From contig JACEEZ010000378.1 in assembly GCA_016584305.1 (NCBI GenBank), positions 21,001 through 85,000 of the forward strand: a stretch of DNA of 64,000 nucleotides, written 5' to 3'. The DNA comes from Chionoecetes opilio. Lineage: Eukaryota > Arthropoda > Malacostraca > Decapoda > Majidae. The translations under genes were made by a program, and so were the position numbers. Positions within the stretch are counted from its first letter, which is position 1. Each line of letters starts with the position of its first letter. The notes below the pieces were generated by a model. That model had not been told where the DNA came from. It was given only the letters and a program-made list of their open reading frames with translations, and ran no database searches. Below are positions 59,745 to 64,000 of this stretch, piece after piece.

Positions 59745-62700
59745 TCATTCATCTGCACTCATTTCAGTCCCTTCACCATCTCCTTCATTCTCACGCACAC
59801 CTCTGCACTCTCCACATGCAGTAGTGCATGGTAACCCCGTATTTTTGCACCCACAGTGATTGGTGCTGCATCCAGTCTTGCACTGGCATCTGACAAACTC
59901 CAGTAGTTCCTTGGGTGCAATATTCGGACTAGTTTGAACTGGTATCATTCGCCTGTCAACTATGTTCCAACCCCACTCATCAGCATCATCCAGCTGCACT
60001 CCTTTCCATGCTTGGACCTGATGATATACACGGTGACCGTGCTACTGTGCGGCTGCTGAAGTCGGTTGGTAAACTTTTAGGTCGGACTGCCTTTTTACTT
60101 GTCTTTACCAGTTGAAGGAACGTCTGATGCCGCAGTTCATTCAAGTCACTGATCTTGGCATTTGCCTTGTACATACAGAGGATAGCTTTTTCTCCAGCAG
60201 CAGCAATCTCACTCTGTGTGCATCCTGTTCTGTTAAAGACAACTGCCTGCTGGATGAATGTCTCATTTGTCTGGATCAGCTTCAATCCTACAGCTTTACC
60301 AATACCAAACACTCTTGAAGTAGTGTCGCAGCCAAACATGGCATGGACAAACAGCAAGTCTCGACACACCTGTTTTCCCAGCTCCGATATTGCCTTATGG
60401 ATGTCCATGTACCTTTGCTGTTGTCCGGACTTTGCCTCTGGATGGAAGTAGAATCTCCTGTGGTTCATAGTGTAATGATGGCACAATAGTATCATAAGGT
60501 CAGTGTCATCTCCAACAACGATAGTGTCACATGTCTCAGCAACCTTCAGAGCATGGGAAACAATAACTATGTCAGCATCGCCATCTGCATGGTGAACTAC
60601 ACAACCTAATTTTCCAGGGTACTACCCAGTATGTTAATGAACTTCTGTTTGTTGGTTTTGCTGGCCAATAAGTCATCTTTCTTCATTTGGAGTTGCAAAC
60701 CCTTGGACACATGGACATCTCTGACTACTGCCGATCCTGTTCTTCTGAATTGGGTGCCATCCTTTGGCGCTGGTCCACCGTCATACCCGTCAAAGACAAT
60801 GATGGGTTGTTTGTATTTCCGCTTTACGTATGCCGCATATCTTTGACAGAAGGCATCATATGTCTCTCCACTCCTCCAAATGATCCTATGTAGCAACGCG
60901 CCTCCGTCGATGACATGTGTAATATGGCTAGATTCGAGTTCTTCTTGCTTTTTATCAGAGATCGTAGATGCTAATTCCCAAATGGCATTTGCCAGCGCTG
61001 GCTTATTGGCCTTCAAGAGGATGTCCCGTCTATCAAAAAGAGCTGGAGGGAATCCCCACAGGTCATAACAAAACGCCTCATTGAGTTTGTCCTTGTGCGT
61101 ACCAACAATAACCAGCCTTTGGAATATCAGTTGTGGGTCAATATGCACGTCATCACCATCAATCTTGACTATTGACTTGGATTCCATAGTAACTGCTCTA
61201 TCTTTCTTCCGATATGTGTAGCTGCAAACCTGTTTCCCACACATCCCATCCAGAATGCTCTCCCCAACTTCTTTCGCCTGAGTCACATTCACATTATCTG
61301 CTGCAAGTACACCACTCACCAGATTCCTCAAACCACCTTCTTTCTCGAATGGTCTCCTATCATGGAGAAATTCAATCAGTTTGTTCACATCAGCCGAATC
61401 CTTCTTCTGACGGGCTGTGGACACATCTTTGTGCTGTTCACTACTGTCAAATGCTACATTGGTAAGGTCCTGCATAGCTTGGGTCATTTCTGCACACACC
61501 GGACTGGACATGCACGACACATTCCTTTGTGTTTCTGTCAATCCGCGTACTCTGGTAAGACCCCTTATTTTTTTTGGCTTATCATTAGGACCTGTTCTAC
61601 TACTAGGTCAGGGGACAACCCACCCAGAATCTGTCAGACCTTCGAACAACATGAAGTCCATCTTTGAACTTATTGAAAAGTCCCTCATTTCTGGTCTCAA
61701 GGTCAGACATCTTCTGCAAGTAGATATGCAATGACTTTGTGTACAAACTGCGTCCCGAAGCTGCAAGGTATGGTAACATCCACTTCATTGCTTCAAGATG
61801 AAACATTTGAAACATTTGAAACATTTAATAATAGCCGCATAAATACAATAATGTTTGTTTACAGCTTAGAAGGCCAGCCTTTATAATAAGCAGAGCTTTT
61901 CAGGCAAAATATGATGGAGAGCCCAGTTCCCAGTCCTTTCTGATCGTAGAAACTTTCGAATGATGTCAAGCATCATCATGTACATCTTCCACAGCTGACA
62001 AGTGATCCTTCTTTTTTTGGGTGTGTCGGTCGCTTTGGAAATCAAGGCTTGTATTTCATTCAGTGTTCGTGACGATTCAACCTCCGACATGGATATATCT
62101 CCAGAAATCAGTTGATCGAGCATCTTCGCAACGTCCTGCATGATGTCTGGGACATGTACCCCTTGATCCGTATCAGCTGATTCCTCAGCTTCATCACTAT
62201 CAGATGATTCCTCCGCCTGTGAACCATCTGTGACCCCTGATGGCACGGGTCCCTCCTCGTCCAATTCCTGATCATCGCCACATTCATCCTCGGTCTCTAG
62301 AGGTACCATAAAAAGGGAGCTTGAAGTCAGTTTGAAGCCAAGTGAATCTGCCAGTAGGATTGCATGGAGGGCAGTATCCACAAGGAAATGACCCCGCAAA
62401 GCCCTGGCAACAGCTTTACCACTCATGATGTGAGTGACAGTGTTGCTGGCAAACACTTGTTCCAGGATTTTCTACAATCCAGATGCCTCCATCAGATGAC
62501 CAATGCACCCCAAGTAGCTCATGAGCGTGTGGAAGCCTCCGAGTCTCAGTATAATTAATTGGAGTGGATTTCCTTCCCTCTCGTTTTCCAGGATGGCAGT
62601 AGCCTTCCACCAGAGTGGCTGATCGAAGGTGATCACTGGATTAACATCATAACGACTGGAATGCTCAAGCACAAAACACAAAGTGGAGTATATGCACGTC

Positions 62701-64000
62701 AGGTCTCCGGGATCCATGTCAATCATTGGCAATAATCTTACCGATGATACACCAGGATTGTCTCCTTTGGAGACTAATTGCATGAAACCTGACCAGCCTG
62801 GTATCTGTGGTCTGACTGGGAAGGTTGTTTTCCACAACAGATCCACATGGGCCAGTTCCTCTTGTGACTTCATCCCAGATAACAGGATTTTCCTGTACTC
62901 GAGCTTTTTCATTCCATCCGTTGGGGCCACATTGTGTCGAATATCAATCTTCCCAACCTGGGATATATCACTTGCAGTCACAGTTATCCGTCTTATTATT
63001 GATGCGCTTTTAACCTTTGGGGTAATGTTGGTAACTATGCCCATGCCCTGAAACGGACAACTACCATCTAGGGCTTGCACATTGTGGTCCACGTTATCTG
63101 CAGCATATTCGATGAAATGGCCTGGTATATAACCTGGTATATCCGGCCCACTGAGTAGCAGCACACGTTTCATACTTCTGAATTTCACTATAGCTACTGC
63201 AAAATCCATGCTTATATAATGTGACTACGAGATAACGAGAAGCAAAGTGTGAGTGCAATTGCACACCTAGGCGTAACTGCAATGGGGCTATAAAAACTCT
63301 GGTCCTAGTTGCCTGCATTACAGTTTGTCCAATTGAAGACACTTTTAGAGACTTGAGATCTTTGCCCTTCCGACCAAAAGACAGTCCAAAAAATGTTGCA
63401 AAGAGTTGGGCAAGAATGCACAAGTCATATCAACAGAAGACATTTCAATGGAGTTAGGGTAAATATCCTTGTCTTGAACTACTGTCTTTATGTCAGTCAT
63501 TACCAGTTTTACCGCCGTCTCGATCAACCAAAGTTTTTCAGCCTCAGTATCAAAAGTTTTGGGTTGGCTAAAAAAAGTCACTGATATAATCATTGAGGTC
63601 AGTAGTTTGAGGCTAGGGCTTACAGACAACTCTTGGCAATTAGGAGGTAATGATCCAGATAATCTACTGTTGAGCTGAAACATTTCAACTCGACAGATTT
63701 TAGCAGCTTTCATCAAGATCAATGCCTCTTCATCATAGTTTCTATGGATCTCTGCATCTTTCAGCATTTCCTGCATACCATCTGGAAAGACTAGATGAAT
63801 GTTTTTACCATCAAACTGCTCTGTTATTCCTAGGTCTGCAAATGCATCCATTATCTTTTCTTTTAAACGAGTCTTGTTTACATAAATGTTTTCCCCTAAT
63901 TGTTCAAGGTGGCTCTCATATAACTGACGGACTTCTGACAATTTGAATATGTAGTTCCCCTCCTCAAGTGAATTTCGTAAGTTCATTACTAACTCGGCAA
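59745..64000 (-). pseudogene. FEN1/XPG-like nuclease plus CXC domain protein, broken copy
   Basis: About 1,400 codons of one protein on the minus strand, N-terminus off the window. In order: FKLSEVRQLYESHLEQLG with NKTRLKEKI (63.9 kb); SSIGQTVMQATRTRVFIAPL and HFASRYLV (63.3); FIEYAADNVDHNVQALDG (63.1); HIMSGKAVARALRGHFLVD and an acidic tract (62.4-62.2); LPYLAASGRSLYTKSLHIYL and DGLHVVRRSDRFW (61.8-61.6). A nuclease-like core follows: HVIDGGALLHRI (about 60,910), IIVFDGYDGGPAPKDGTQFR (about 60,800), HADGDADIVIV (about 60,580), VVGDDTDLMILL (about 60,510), FGCDTTSRVFGIGKAVGLKL (about 60,340). These match the acidic sites and helix-hairpin of FEN1/XPG nucleases by pattern. The C-terminus is a CXC domain: CQCKTGCSTNHCGCKNTGLP then CTTACGEC. 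Breaks: frameshifts near 63,360, 63,170, 61,612, 61,572, 60,608 and 60,060; TAG at 62,474-62,472; a roughly 100-base insertion near 61,790-61,890. No introns seen. Function unknown; the nuclease call is inference. Confidence 0.72.

Noticed and set aside
61790..61890. An intron in the nuclease/CXC gene
   Set aside because: The roughly 100-base gap between NWALHH and HLEAMKW lacks GT-AG borders that would join the frames and contains three AAATGTTTC repeats. I read it as an insertion.

Overview
This window reads as nuclear DNA from an arthropod, most likely a decapod crustacean. The reasons are a spliced ionotropic-receptor gene of the divergent crustacean type, very long (GA)n, (GT)n and (AT)n microsatellites, scattered TAACC/AACCT words, tRNA-headed SINEs, and RTE-, L2-, Jockey- and Ty3/gypsy-type retroelements. 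Nothing bacterial or viral is present. Species assignment is inference.

The only host gene I can support is one ionotropic receptor (IR) gene on the minus strand. It runs from an upstream exon at 53,489 down to a stop codon at 11,820, in eight recognised exons over about 42 kb. The exons (5' to 3') are 53,489-53,254; 48,892-48,764; 48,717-48,467; 48,106-47,870; 28,865-28,609; 27,883-27,746; 12,412-12,227 and 12,102-11,820. Splice sites and intron phases agree at six of seven junctions. Three places need a one-base shift to keep the known domain order: the start of the third exon, the seventh exon near 12,335 and the last exon near 12,050. The copy is therefore either a young pseudogene or carries uncorrected single-base errors. 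The true 5' end was not found.

Nearly everything else is mobile DNA, much of it inside the introns. The 15.3-kb intron (12.4-27.7 kb) holds fragments of an unnamed nuclease-like protein family, a TTA-flanked PIF/Harbinger-like fold-back element (20,063-23,972) split by a 5'-truncated RTE-type LINE, SINEs and microsatellites. The 19-kb intron (28.9-47.9 kb) holds a TAA-flanked MITE, a decayed L2-like LINE with a nested SINE, a duplicated LINE tail with (CA)n, an 8-bp-TSD hAT-like fold-back element (36,210-38,071), a decayed Ty3/gypsy element (about 39.3-45.2 kb) and a Jockey-type LINE split by a SINE. The 4.4-kb intron (48.9-53.3 kb) holds a second RTE copy with an inverted 5' end, plus another SINE.

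Upstream of the IR exons (53.9-57.7 kb) lie two more LINE remnants, one encoding an SGNH-esterase-like ORF1. From 59.7 kb to the window end, on the minus strand, is a broken copy of a large protein that I read as a FEN1/XPG-like nuclease joined to a C-terminal cysteine-rich CXC (tesmin/TSO1-like) domain. Pieces of the same family occur at 17.4-18.3 kb and perhaps 15.5-15.8 kb. This repeated nuclease-CXC family is the best candidate here for something poorly described.
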